Assembly: GCA_037013685.1 (NCBI GenBank)
Contig: CM072893.1
Location: 23,021,736-23,085,735, forward strand
Direction: 5' to 3'
From: Acridotheres tristis
Taxonomy: Eukaryota; Chordata; Aves; Passeriformes; Sturnidae
Length of the DNA stretch: 64,000 nt
The notes under the pieces were generated by a model. That model had not been told where the DNA came from. It saw only the letters and a list, made by a program, of their open reading frames with translations, and did not search any database. Position numbers and translations under genes: made by a program. This document shows positions 23,171 to 36,890 of the stretch, piece by piece. Every line of letters begins with the position of its first letter. Positions within the stretch are counted from its first letter, which is position 1.

Positions 23171-26100
23171 GAGGGGGAGGGAATGGGAGGAAATTTGAGT
23201 GGAAAGGGCAGCTGGAATGGGTATGAAATGACAGCTGCCTTCTGAGCCACCGTTTCTTCCTGCTCTTGAGAGGGCTAGAAATCCTTGCACAATCTTGCAC
23301 TAAGTGAGTATGTAAGAGCAACATAACCCATCTCTGAATGAGCAGAAAGGTGATCACCAACATCCATAATCTCGTCCTGTGCAGACAGACACAAAGATTA
23401 ACCTTGTCTGTCACCACATTCTTTGCTATACTTTGTTGCAATTTACACTGCTGTTCCAGAAATAGTATTTAGAGACTGCTGCGGAATATAACCTGTAGAA
23501 ATGTTCTCAACAGAAGTTTATGATACCTTAAAATATATTCCTCACTGCATTTTCATTTAAAAAAACTCAACCAAACCAGTCTTCCCTTTACAAAGATACT
23601 GAAACTCAAGAATTTGAGTACATCATAGTAATACATATCACATGGACTTGTATGTAATGCCCCCCCTGAAGCCAAAATAATTACAGCCATAGTATTGTAA
23701 CAAGCTACAAAAGTGAGCCATACTTCCTTGTCCCCCATTCTAACCTCCCAAACACTACATTTAAAAAAAAAAATCTTCCAAATGCCAGCAATCTTATCTT
23801 CGCAACGTAATATGTCATTACAGCTACTGAAAGCTGTTGGGATAATAACTTTTTTAAAAAAAAATTCATACATGAAATGGACATCCATGGTTAAACATGG
23901 TAAATCAGTTTTATTTATTTAAATCAAAGTTGTTTATTATTCTCCAAGAACGTCACAGTAACAGGAAATTCACTACATGGTGCCTCTGATGATGCAGAGC
24001 AAATTCACTAGGTAAGCATCAGCTGCTTACCATTACCCATCCCAGGATTCATAACATAATACAAAATAAATATGGGATGATTTTTTTTTCCATACAGCAT
24101 TATCCAAGACTTGCAGCTATCATTTATTCTATATTCTCTAGCTTTCCCATTCCTTGGGTTGGCTCAAGTTTTCATGCTGTGATAATGAACTCAAAGAAAT
24201 GATTGCCATTAAAACTGACTGACAAGCAAAAAAAAGCAGTTACTTTAAATATTTGTACTGACTGAAGCATGGAAAGGTACAGAAGCAGGAAAAATGAGAA
24301 GCACTCTGTCAGTGGAAAGGCAAGCTTAAGTTGACTCAAGGTTTAGGTGAGATTACAGCTCATGTCAGAGTCATTACAATTTGCAGGTAGGGCACTCTAT
24401 TGTGCCAGGGAACTTACAAGGCAATGAAATGTCTTCCTCTAAAATTGCCACAATAACAAAGGAAAGCACTGAAGGGCTATTCTGCAGAGCTCTCTGTCCA
24501 ACAGAGAATATCATTCCTCACACATGCACTCCTGCCACTTAGTATTGTCCCAGAGTTATGAAGTACGAAGTAAAAAACTACCAATACCTCAGATGATTTC
24601 TGAATCTGTTCCAGTATATAACAAAATCTACATTAGTGATACAGTTCTGTTACCTATCTTAAAAATATAAGCGTGAAGTTGCAGAGTGTGGAAGGAAATG
24701 TCATTCCCGTACTTGCCTTTTACCTATTGAAGGAAGCAGAGACACTAAATTACTGCTGGTGACTGAAAGAGGCTTATTCACAAGCCTGAACAAAAGGCCC
24801 CAGGTGCTTCAATAGAAACAGCTTGTGTGTAAATCAGATGAGTGACCCAACAGAACAACTTCATTTAGAGCCTGATCTCTGAAAAATCCCAACAGCCTCT
24901 ATCCCCATGCACTGAGCAAGCCACGTGTCGAACATTCACTTTTGTACTGTCAGCTCCACAAACAAGGGACTGGCCTCAATGTTCATGACTTGAAAGCTGA
25001 CTGACAAAATCCTCTCCTGAACTCAAGTCAATCTACATCGATTCATCAAAACAAAGATACAGAGGCACAGTGCTTGGACTAGAGCCAAATGGGAATGCTG
25101 GTATTGCTTGCTAAGTACTGGGCTAGGATGCTGCAATCTCTTTACTTTCCTGACTCCCAACTGCATTAATACTTCGGATGTCTGCACAACTTTCAGACCC
25201 AGAGACGCAAAGCTTTTTATTTAGAAAAGCTAAGCATCTTTAATACACACTGAGTGGCATAAAATAGGGAATTACTTGATGAAAAACCCAATTTCTTTTT
25301 CCAATTGATTTTAAACTCCCACTCCCTGAACTCTGAAATGTATTTTCCCACTAAATAAATACAGGGAGAACAGTTTCAAACAAGACCAGCATTCTCCTTC
25401 TGACACAGGCTGGTTCCAGCTGCTCCACTGGTGATTAAAATGAGTTTGCCTTACTTTGAATTAAAACAGGCTAGAAGCATTCACAACCACTGCCTGAACT
25501 GAGTGGACAGTAACCATAAGCTGAAGGGAAGATGTATTTTAACCTATTCAATTATTCTTGTAATTATATTGCAAGAACATTTTTTGACTACATCAGATGT
25601 TCTGCCTCTAATAGTCTACCCTCTCTTCCAATTATCTGATGTCCTAAAGACAAATTTCAATACACACTCAATGGCTAAATTTTTGCCAGTGCTAAAAATT
25701 GGTTATTTACTTTATTTGCTACTGCATTACAAGATTATACATTACCATTTCAGACTGGGTTTTTCTTATCAAATTTGTTCTCTTCTAGTCCTTCAGCAAA
25801 TACAATATACTAGGGGTAACTAACACAGTTTTAGCAAATTGTGTTACAGGTCAGAAATATATCACCTTGTCCTGTAAAACTAAGTGGCTCTACACAGGGG
25901 AAAAAAATAGTTCTTGGACTACTACAGTTCACAGCTATAGTGCACAGGTAAGAAAGCATAAACTGACTATATTGAGCTCACTATAAAACATGACCAAAAG
26001 ACAATAAAACAATAGTTGAAGGATATTTTCTTTATAGTCACTTCAGAGAAGTTAATTAGACAGTAGTACAGATGACTGTCTCTAACTGTGGTACATTTTA

Positions 26101-28744
26101 AAATAGTGAGGTATTACCTGCTACCCCTATATGAACCTTGTACCGACCTTTATGATAACCTGTGCAATTAAAACACCTTTGATTTACAGGCAGCCTAATA
26201 TACTTCTGTACATCTTCACAAATTAGTGACAAAGCCAAAGAGGAAACCCAGTTTTCTCCCCAAGGTCTGGTGTTTGTGTACTATACATAAGATTAATTTC
26301 AGATGCTAACCACATCTATTTCAGTCCTTCCCTAGTTCAGAATTATTTCCCTTCTGGTACAGCATCCAGTGCCTTATGCAGGTGAACTACAAAAATAAAC
26401 CAGTAACAATTTCTAACTCTTACAAAAACCAAGACATGACGGGAAAAGAGGTCCTGGAAATTCCACCACCCAAACTGGAGCAGATAGAGCATAAGGGATG
26501 CTCTGAAGGGTATTAGAACTATGTAAATCAGATGTGACCTTGATGTGAGGAGACAGACCACCACTCCAGAAAGTAAATATGGGATGGCTGGCAAGAACAA
26601 TTCTCCCTGAAAGTCTCTTTCACACTGTTTCCTGCATGCTCTACAAAACCTAATTCTCAGGAAATGTGCCTAAGGAATTTTAATCCTTTATCAAACACAT
26701 GCTCATATCTCACTGGGATTCCTAATATTCAGAATTATTTTTATCATACACCACAAAAATAGGAGAACAAACCTCAATACCTTTCAATCTCACTCAGTTC
26801 TTCTTATACTTTTTTTGGCCACATACTTAACTAAGCCAAGGCCAAAAATATAACATACATCACTTTCACATTGTATTCAGTCTGCACTATTCCTGTCACC
26901 ACAGAATGCAACACATTGCATGAAACATATCAGATAAGGCAGCTGCTATTTACATTACAAATGTTGGTCTCATGAAACTTAGTAACAATTTCAGAAATTT
27001 ACTTCTGGCTAAAAAATTATTTTGGATCCTTTCTCTGGTCCACTTTTCATTCTTTTAACCTCTCATATACCTTTTCTTTTTTATGTGTATCTCTTGTTTT
27101 TCCTCTACTGTTCTGAGAGGTGTTTTCTAATTAAATATATATAAGTATTAAAAAAAATGCATCTTGTATATTTTCACAATTAAAAAACCTGCCATACATA
27201 TTTCATCTTTTAGCTTTGGTACCTCTTATTATCTGTAAAAAAAAAAGTATATAATACAACTTCTAAAAAAGCTGCCAAAATGGAATGAAAATATTATTAA
27301 TTTATTTCAGTAGATTTTGTGGGGCTTAGGTTTTTTTCTTTCCCCCTATCCCAACAATGGATGCAAGGATACTAAATACATAATTACATGAGAGAGCCAC
27401 ACAGCTTTCAAAGGAGCCATTCAAGTGAATTGTGTAAATAATATGCCTTTAAAAACCCTAACATATGAATACAGATTTACCAGTTATGAAGTAGTTATAT
27501 ACCTGAGAGACAAGAATATGCATTTTAAAAAAAATTCTGCCCAATTATGAACTTACCAAAGAGACTAGAATGTCTCAGAGCAAATTAATACTTTCATAAC
27601 TTTTGGAGAAATTTTCAAATGAAAACAGGCAAAAAACTAAGAAAAACATTAAAAGCTGTAAGTCTTAATTAAGACAAAAAAACAACAGTCAAAGACATAC
27701 AGTTAAAGTGTGCACCTCCTTGCATCCCAGACCAGTTTTCCACACTTATAATCAGAAAATTCTAACTTTGTCACTGGCAGTTTCTCTTGAAAGTCTTTCC
27801 ACAGGAAGAAAACTAATTTATAATATTAAAAAGAGGCAACTGTAGTAATCCTTGGAGTGTGACCACGAGAAGGATCTTGCAGGCTCAACCAGCCCACCAA
27901 CTGTCAGCTCTTCTAGCTGCACATATTGCACCAGAATCGTGAAGGGCAAGACGTGCTTGCTGTCACAACCAGTGCTTTGCACAATTCCTCACCTTCTATT
28001 ACATTCAGACACCTTGGTCACATTTCCACAAGTGTGTATGGGGAGGAGTCCAAGTCGTTTGTGCTCCTGTTTTACCATAACACCCTTGTCGTTAAACACC
28101 CTTGGACTGTTTTTCACAAACTGCAGATCAAGTAAACCAACATTTCACTTTGGGAGAGCTGAGCATATGTTTTTCTGGGACAACCAGGCTCTGACTTCCA
28201 AACAATTAGGTCCCACAAATCAGAGGCTGAAACATGCTACTAGGATTAAATTATAATGCTCTTCCTAGATTCCAAACATAGGTAACACTGGACTTCTTAC
28301 CCTGGTACAGATCACTGACTTCAGTGCAGCAGTTTTCCCTTTCACCCTCAGGGTGTTACTACATTCTGCCAGCGTTGCTGTGCACACAGAGCTCCAAGTG
28401 CTGTAAAGGGTTCTTCTTCCTTCAGCCACCCACTTTGTGTGTAATTGCTCAGTAAATTTTCCTTAACATACGTATTATGCAAACGCTTCTCTAATCTTCT
28501 GGTAACTCCCTAGCTAACAGTAACTTTTTACTAGATATTCCAGTTCACTAACTACTTTTAAATATCAAAGATAAACCACATAGAAAAGGATTTACGTATT
28601 CAGATTATCCAAATAATAACTTACCTGAGTGCGATCTGGGAGGATCAAATCATGGCTTTTAGGTAAATGCGAAGAAATGTTTTCCCCAAAGAGCAGTTAC
28701 TGAACCCCAACCCCTGTGATTTCAAGTCAACAGAAATTACCTGC

Positions 28745-28920
28745 CCCAGCAAGGGGCCAACTTCCATCTATAAGGTGCACAAGATCCTCATTTGCCAAGT
28801 GCTTGAGGGAACTTGTGCGGATCACATCTGAACACGGCAATACTAATGCTTTCATAATTATAGCTCTTTAATGCATGAAGCTGATAAATACAAACCAGTG
28901 CAGCTGCAGAGCTTTAAGGT
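28745..28920. promoter_or_regulatory. Possible conserved noncoding element (intron 1)
   Basis: A repeat-free block with retained CpGs (gtgcggatcac, acacggcaat) and A/T-core motifs (cataattatag, aatgcatgaagctgataaat). Based on texture only. Confidence 0.25.
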
Positions 28921-31900
28921 TCAGGTGCCATCCCCTTCTTTAAGGAGTAAAACTTGCAGAGACTTGCATGTGCTTCTTTAAAACAACAGCAAACTTATTA
29001 AGAGCAATCTCACCAAGGTCTAAAGCATGAAACTATGTCAAGGCTTAAAATGGAGATCTTACAAGACCAAGTGCATTTGGCTCTTTGGTAAGCAACAAAA
29101 CACAGGTGCTACTAAGCTCCATTATGTCAGGCAATCTTAGAAATATCTTCCACACTTAATGATTCTATAATTCTGTGTCTAAAGCCTGATCAATTCCAAA
29201 CAATTCCTCATGAGTTTGGGCAGAGTAACACAGCATCCTAAGGAACGTGTTGAAACCTCTTCATCTTGGAACATTTCTAGAACTTCTCTCTCTTTTCATG
29301 ACACAAACTGCAGAGAAAAATCCACATACTGGTGGAGAAATGAAACGGAAGTTTCATTAGATTTTTCCCTCATCTCGAGCTTTATTTAATTCCATAAAAT
29401 CTCTGAGTTATTGTTATGCACCTACCACACAAAAGTGTTTCAAGGATAACTGATATGCCTGCAGAGCACTTTGAGGACATAATGTACTATGTGAGTGCCA
29501 AGTATTAATAAATGAACTGCAGAAAGAAATCTTATTTCAACTTTCCACCCAAGGAGTTAGTACCTGAATTTTAAAAAGCATATGGATCCACTGAAAATAT
29601 ATGTTTTAGCAGTTAAGATGCTAAATGACAAAATTACAAAACCAAAATATATCCAGAATAATTTCATTTTTCTCTCAGCAAAGTGCAATTCTTGCAGAAG
29701 AATCCTAGTTTCACCACAGTCCTGGTTTTTACACTCTCTTTTCCAGCTGACTTGACTGAAGTGCAGGCCATTAATATCTGAAGTGCCTTGTTTTGATTAT
29801 ACTGGCCTTTGCTGGTACCAATCTAGTTAAGGTATCACCAAGAATTTCCAGCATAAAACACATTTACAGGTTTATAACTTGGCTTTTAAAATTCTACTAC
29901 AAAAAGACAGTGGGAGGCAGAAAGGCTCAGATGAGTGCATTACATTACATATCCTACATGATGCATACTTGCTCACAATGCTATGAAAAAGGGAGGCATT
30001 AGCTTTAACTCTGAATTACCATGTTTCAGAAGCCACCTAAAATGATATTTTTACTTCCCTGTTTATGTAATCAAAATGATGTTTTGTAAGTGTTTTACCT
30101 AATTAGCTAAATTTGCCCAGTTTCATAGTTTGGCTTAAATTACAGAAAGTGTCCATATAATACAGGAATTAAAATGACATGTCTATTGACTGTATTTATA
30201 CACAGACATTCCCTCCCTTTCTCCCTTCAGAAGTCAATTGTGGCTTGTCTCCAAAGGGTCAGCATCTAGCTAATGGAAAGTTCAGACTGCTAGCAAGTCA
30301 CAAGCTTAAATGAAGATCAAGGCTGAACAAAGCAGCTCTATCTTCTACAAAAAGACAAACACCTAAACAGGAAAGAGCTAGAGTAAGGAGAACAATGCAG
30401 GTTACTCAAAATGCCAATCTTAAAGCAACATGTATTTCTGGTCATTGGTATTGTATGTCCTCTAGCCCACCAAAGAACACAATACAACTCTCCATTGCAG
30501 CACAGCAACATTAAATATAAAACCTGCCATTAAAGGGCCAAGGGTAATGACATCAGTGTGGGCAACCCATGCTCAGGTAGTGTTCAACTATTATCTCCAG
30601 CTTAAGAAGGTTGAAAATATGCAAATGCAGCCAGCACTGGTTTTTTTGCCAGTTTTATGGATATTTATGGATATTTATAGTATGTGTCCAGTCTTGCAGA
30701 ACTCCATCTTCCTTCACCTCATCTGTAATATAAACTGCTTTTAGTCCACATTAATACAATGTGTTACTGGGATACTTCTCACATTCTGTATAAGTCAGGC
30801 AGGAGATCAATACTCAGCCATGCTGAGGGGAAAAAAAATCATTAAGTTAGGATCCTGTTAAAAATACAGACAACAGGAGAATAAACCTGATGCACAGCCC
30901 CCATTCCATCTGGATGCACATGTAGATCATGCTTTTCCATACATCAAAAGTGGCTTTCTTTTCAATACATAGTTTTAAGGAATCCTATAGGAAGTACCTT
31001 TGACAGATATCCTCTATGAAATCAAACCCACCTCAAAAAAATTTAACCTCTATGCTTCTCATGAAAGCTCTTTCCAGCCTTTATATCAACTGCCTTACGC
31101 TTACATTTCCTGTGGTGAAATCACAGCACGAAATTGGAATAGCAAAGCTATTTCCACAACAATGTCTGCTGATGACAAGCACAGGTTTATAACTTTTCTT
31201 TGGATCAAGGAGTAAGAAGATTGAGATAGACATTAGAACTAATATCAATAAACTAAAAATTAAAGGGAAAGCATGCTTACAAAAAATATATTTTTCAAAA
31301 AGTGCAAGTTCTTCTATTATTTGAGGTTGCCTAGTGTAAAGCCTCCTTGGAAATTTTACTGTGCATTTTAGGTTTTTTACCCCTTCAGTATTTTTCACAG
31401 TGCAAAAAGCACATATCCCGCCTGCATCAGACCACTGGTAATATAAGGCTGGTCTGTTTGCCTCAGAAGTAAAAGGAAAACAGAACAGCCACACAACCCT
31501 CTTCCTATTGTTCTCCCAGCCCACATTAGAAACAGACACTGATGCCATGCCCCATAGGTCAACAAACTTGAGCTCTGTGAGACAATAATTGCAGAGTTGA
31601 GATTCCTCTGAGACACCTTGCCTCCGGCTCAGCAAAGTTTAAATCAAGAAAACAAAAGCTTCAGTGTCCCAGCTGACCTTCACTAGAGTGGACGTGAGGA
31701 GAGAAACTGTCTCTCAGAAAGAAGCTCCAAAGCACACTTCACCTTTGCAGTACATCACTCATTCAAAGAAATGGTTTGCAAATACAAGACTTGATGCCCA
31801 TCTTCTAATAGGTGTTCAAGCTCTGCTCAGTTTCACAGAAGTCAATGTAAGTTGACAGCAGTAAGCAGCTTGCACAAGCAAGTTACTACCTACTTCTTGT

Positions 31901-32101
31901 AAGATACTGACACAAGACTGGAAACAATCAAAACCATGCTGTTAGCACCTTCAATAAAACTCTCATATTTTAAGGGGATTTGCTGATGCAGCTTTTCATT
32001 CTCACACTCTGCTCAAGTGACTTGACTCTTTGTTTATGTTGGGCTCACAGCACCACCTTGAAGATCCCTTCATCACTATGTTTTGTCATTGCACAACTGC
32101 A

Positions 32102-32115
32102 GTTGCCATGACAAC
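32102..32115. promoter_or_regulatory. RFX X-box motif 1
   Basis: GTTGCCATGACAAC is a near-palindromic match to the RFX X-box (GTNRCCNNNRGYAAC class), with strong half-sites GTTGCC and ACAAC. It lies in BTRC intron 1. Confidence 0.55.
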
Positions 32116-32157
32116 AGGATGCAGCTTATCTGTGCTGTTTTCATATTTCCAGTTTTT

Positions 32158-32171
32158 GTTGCCATAACAAC
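32158..32171. promoter_or_regulatory. RFX X-box motif 2
   Basis: GTTGCCATAACAAC differs from the first motif at a single base, has the same orientation and starts 56 bp away. RFX factors drive ciliary and neural genes; the pairing suggests selection or a local duplication. Confidence 0.55.
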
Positions 32172-34499
32172 ACATTCTGGCTTTCTACAGAAACAGCAAC
32201 TTTAAGTAAGCCATGTACTCTCAAGGACACAGGATTCATCATATATGTACGTTCATCAGAGAAGAGAGATCTGTACAGGCCATTTGTAAATTAAGCTATT
32301 TCTTCTGAAGGGGGATTTTTCACTCACAAAAGTGAAAAGCTGACAGCAATTGCTAGAGGCAGACTGCTGAGACATCTAAAGTCTGGCCTTTAATAATAGC
32401 CAGAGTAATATAGCACTAGGCCACTTCCGAGTGGGGACTCCCCACAGTGTCAGACGGTGTCAAACTGCACAATTGTTATGTGATGTGAGTAAGTGTCCAT
32501 ACTTGATTTACCCAGGCAGATCTGAATTAGATGCTAGATGCAATTCTCTTGAGTTTTAACCCAGTGGCCTCCCCATTATTACCAGCACCACCACCATGCA
32601 GCTTTGTGTTTGAAGGCCCATTTTAATTCTGTAATTCAAGCTGTTGTTGTAGATTCGTTTTCAGTCTCTGACCCTCTTCGCTTCCAGGTGACTGCATTTT
32701 GAACTTTTATTTACAGGAAGTGCACATTCATCAGACTGGTGAGAAAATGTTATACAAACACAGCATGCATAAACACAAAACAGTGATGGCTATGAGGGGT
32801 ATCAGCTAACATGGCACTGTAACTTCATTACACCCTCATTTATGTACTTCACTAATGAGACAAGCACAGGTGTCCAACACGGTCCCTCACATGAGATGAA
32901 TAACAATAATACAGTCCAACCTGCTTTAGCCACGCTTGGTATCCAGAAGATATAAGTTGAAATCCATCTTTTGGCATGTGTATTCGGGGCTAGGAGAGAA
33001 TAGACATAAAGAGAGACCTCCTTTTACACTGGGACCTAGCTAACCTAAGTCTAAATTCTGGAGCATTTTAAACAATGCAGATTTTTTTAAGCCGCATATG
33101 AAGGTTTAGTCCCCAGACTAGTTCTTGTTTACTGCTCTGATATCAGCTGCTTTAAGAACACATTTTTAATAAAGTCACCATTTTAATGTTTTCCATCATT
33201 TTACATTTCAGTTCAGTATGTATAAGTATTTTTTTTTAATTTCCACAAAAATGCGCTTGGGTAAGCACAGCCTCTGTGGTGGCTGCAGTAGCAAAGACTA
33301 ATGGTCATTAATGCTCTTGACACTACATAAAAAGCAGATGGTGTCAAAACAGCAGTAGTCAAGCTATGAGTGTTTACACGAGTTACCATCCTCAACATGG
33401 TCAGACCAGACACTGGACAACATGAAGAGATGACAGAAAATTCCTGAAGAAGTACAGCCTTAATATCAGGGTAACAGGTTATTATACTTACACACAGTCA
33501 TAAATTATGCCTCAAATCAACAGAAAAATATAATCTCCCACTCTTTTACTGTTTCCAGTAATAAAGATTGCCTGTCTTTTAAAGGAAAGGCAAGACATCA
33601 AATTGCTCTAGAAGCATAAAACATATACAGCACAACTTACAGCTAGGAAAAGGTATGCAACAAACCCCAAAACACTGCCTAGCATGACATTTATTTGTAG
33701 TTCAAAGATACTTCCACGTTCAAGTGGATTCAAGTGTTCCCCTCCCCCCAAAAAAGGAGATGCTTAGAAATTAAAATCACATCTAAGCAACAGGACCAGA
33801 CAGAACATCCACAAACACCAAGTCCAGAGATTTTTCTTACTCCCAGGAACTACTTCACAATCCCTTTCTTAACTCACAGTACTTCCCCTCCAATCAGATG
33901 TGTGCCCTACCACTCCTCCTGGAAAGGCTGGAAAAAACTTACTCATTTTCAGAATGAAAATGAACTTAACCTAACTTGTTCTTGAGTCAACACAATATTT
34001 CATTTGTACAAACTGCATCCACGTTGGTACTTGTAACACCAAAAACAACAATTGGTTGGAGAGAAAAAACGTGTTACGGCTGAATGACAAACCTTCACAG
34101 CTATGGTGGGCAGCCTTGGAATTTGAAAATAAAATAACAACCAGAACAGACTAAAATCTTGCCTCTAAAGAGAAGTACACACTCAGGATTTTGCAGTATA
34201 CTTTGAGCACTTGTTATTTTTGCTTCTCTCCAGTTTCAATTTAAATCCTCCTAAATCTTTCAAAGTAGTAGTAAGATTATGCCCTGGTGTCCTAGCCAAT
34301 GATCTCAGTTGAACATGAATTTTAATAACCACCACTGTGCTGATAAATTAAAGTCAAGTATGTCTGGTTACTGCATTCACCTGAATTGGACTTGCAATGC
34401 TTAACACATTAACAAACTATGTTTTAAGAGACTTCTCACACAGTTAGAAGTATCATCCTCCAAGACTTAATCCTTCCTTCAGCACTAATGTCATGGGTG

Positions 34500-34625
34500 G
34501 TTAGTCTCTCTACGACTGTAAAATGGGGACAACATTCATTTAACCTACCTCACAAGTTTGCTGAGAGGAGCTCTTGACATTTCTATGTGCTTTGGAAATG
34601 GAAGAAGCTATATGAAGTGCTGCAT
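34500..34625 (+). mobile_element. MIR SINE fragment
   Basis: The core and tail of a MIR element are recognisable: CTGTAAAATGGGGACAA, then cctacctcacaag.ttg.tgagagg, then atgtgctttggaaatgg and agctatatgaagtgctgcat. These match the MIR order (tctgtaaaatgggg, cctacctcatagggttgttgtgagg, gtaaagcgctttg, gctatataaatgc). The tRNA-like head is missing or unrecognisable. Confidence 0.75.
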
Positions 34626-36719
34626 AACTAGCAAGAACACTACAGAAATATACTTTTTACTTCTGCCTCAAGTTTCTTTCTCAAAGTAGCACAGTATGTA
34701 TCTATCCAGGAAAAAAAGAAAAGTCCTCATAAACAAGCAGAAACAACAATAATTTGAAAATCAGTGTCAGAAGTAGAGAGACCTGGATACCAGACTCAGA
34801 TGTGCTCAAGTTCACAAAACAAATTGTTGTGATGATAGAAACAAAATTACATTTACAACAAATTGTGAAAAATTACTTCATTTCTTTTTGTCACCCAACC
34901 TACAAATTAAGGGGTAACAGTCAAGCTCTTCAGACGAGCGAGCTGCTTAACATTTGCTAGCCCATCAGTCCAGAGCAGTCTGAGTAATTGATTTAAGACA
35001 CTGACTTGAACCATTTAATTTGAAGACCCTGGTCCTGCAAATATGTAATATGTATTAACAGATCTGTTGCCAGCAACAGGATTACTCTAAAGCAGAAGTG
35101 TTTGCAGTAGTAAAGATAACACTGTATTTCTATTGAGACAACTCTTACCAACACAATTTTTGTGACTCCAAAGTAAAGTTGCTTGAGTATTGTAATAAAA
35201 GCAATCAGAACTTTCAGCAGATTAGCAGCTACTGTAAACTCAATTTATTTTTCAATGCTGATTAGTGGAACATAAAAATAGGAGAAACTAAGACACATCA
35301 CTCATCCCTCAATGCTGTATTTGCAAAATCCTCTTAGTGAGGTATGTCTCCTCTGCATTTGTCTACTCCCACCTAAGAAGAGAGACTACACAGAAGAGAA
35401 GCAAATTTTACCAGCACGAGGTATGTGTGTCATTACCCACATACTGTTGCTTATGCCATTAAAATGGGATATTTGCACAAGTGAGCCCCCATTTACATCA
35501 AAATAAGCACAATGGAAAATCGTAATTTAATTAAAATTTCTCAGATTGATGATTGGTTGTAAAAGTTTAGCCAGTCTCCTAAATTCTGAATCTCTGTTGT
35601 TTTCCAAGGCACACTGTAAATGACCCCCAGGAATGCATTCTTCAGCAGAGAGGCAATTAAAGTAATACATCTGGTTAAAATATTCTGAATTGCAGTATCC
35701 CAGTGTCAGCAGACAGGACTGTAAGAGGATCGTCAATTTAAAAAAATAAAATAAAATTGCACCTCTTCCCTCCAGCCTTTAAAAGATGTGGGACCCAGAA
35801 AACTGTCTTGTTTGAAAGCTATATTAATTTATAAATCAACACTAAACTCTTCCATGATTATGATCCATTCAAAGCAATTCCATCAGCAATACAATTAATT
35901 GCCCAGCAAGACCTACTCATTTTTGTATTTTCATGAGCACACATCATTTATGCTCATGGTTCAATACCATTCATAAGCACAGTATTTTCTCTCAGCATCT
36001 GCTCCAGCATTTTCCTTGACTAGAAGTCAGACTGCTTGAGGAATTTTGCTCTTTTTCAATAGCACTGACAGTGATTGCTTTCCTCAAAAAGTAACTCTGA
36101 AAGCACTCTAACTCCTAATTCCTATCATGCTGTTTTGTGAATATTTCACATTTTGATTTAGGTGAGTAACAAATTTGTAATATAACCTAGTCTACTTCCT
36201 TTGCCAAAACATTCATGCTTATTATTGAGGCCTTGCTTTAAATGTGAGCCTTCCATTACCACAGATGGCTTATTCCACAACCATCAGCACCTTACTCACA
36301 GTTCTGAAATGCAATTTTACTCGGTATGAAATCTTTACTCTCTCTCTAGTCTTTCTGGTGTGCACAGAACTTGTTATCTATACGTTAGCCATATATTAAA
36401 ATTACATATATTGCATCTGTCCATAAACTGGGGAGCCAAAATAGCTTACTTTGCTCATCTCTTTGTCTGTAACCCTTGACTTTTTTTCCTTTAGTAATCT
36501 ATTCTTCCATTTTTAATCTATTTGATTTCTGCAGTCCCTAGCAAGGCCCAGAACAACAGAATGATTCCTGAGAACAAGTCAGCAATTTAAAATGCAGTGG
36601 TACCCTCTCCACTTCTCTACCAAGGCTGATTTTCAGAGGACATTTAATTACAGGCCTGAGTTCCTATTTTCTAAGCCTAAACACAACCCCTGAAGGCTTA
36701 CAAGATTTGAGTCACAGCT

Positions 36720-36890
36720 GGAGCTGTGGTTACTATACAGTTTAAATATCAGCCTCTTTACTGTGCAATTTGTTTCGAAAATCAAATCAGATGCTGTGTC
36801 ATAAACAAGTGCTAATTAAGTATTGAGCGGAAATTGGGCTTTTTTGTGCAAGAAGGGTTCTTAAATATCTGCATCTTCAATTCCATAAGA
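36720..36890. promoter_or_regulatory. Possible conserved noncoding element (intron 1)
   Basis: A repeat-free block with closely packed A/T-core motifs (gtgctaattaag, aaatcaaatcag), retained CpGs (tttcgaaaatc, gagcggaaattg) and no open frame. Based on texture only. Confidence 0.28.

Noticed and set aside
23106..23441. Retroposed sequence ending in poly(A) (minus strand) at the T homopolymer
   Set aside because: No recognisable source gene or SINE before the poly(A), and no clear target-site duplication.
29150..29190. Young CR1 3' terminus (ATGATTCTATAATTCTGTG-like)
   Set aside because: Resembles the CR1 terminal octamer repeats, but the sequence before it does not match a CR1 3' end; probably chance.
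35020..35070. Amniote repeat segment similar to ctggtcctgcaaatatgtaa
   Set aside because: Only about 20-30 bp of similarity to a repeat motif; too short to call.
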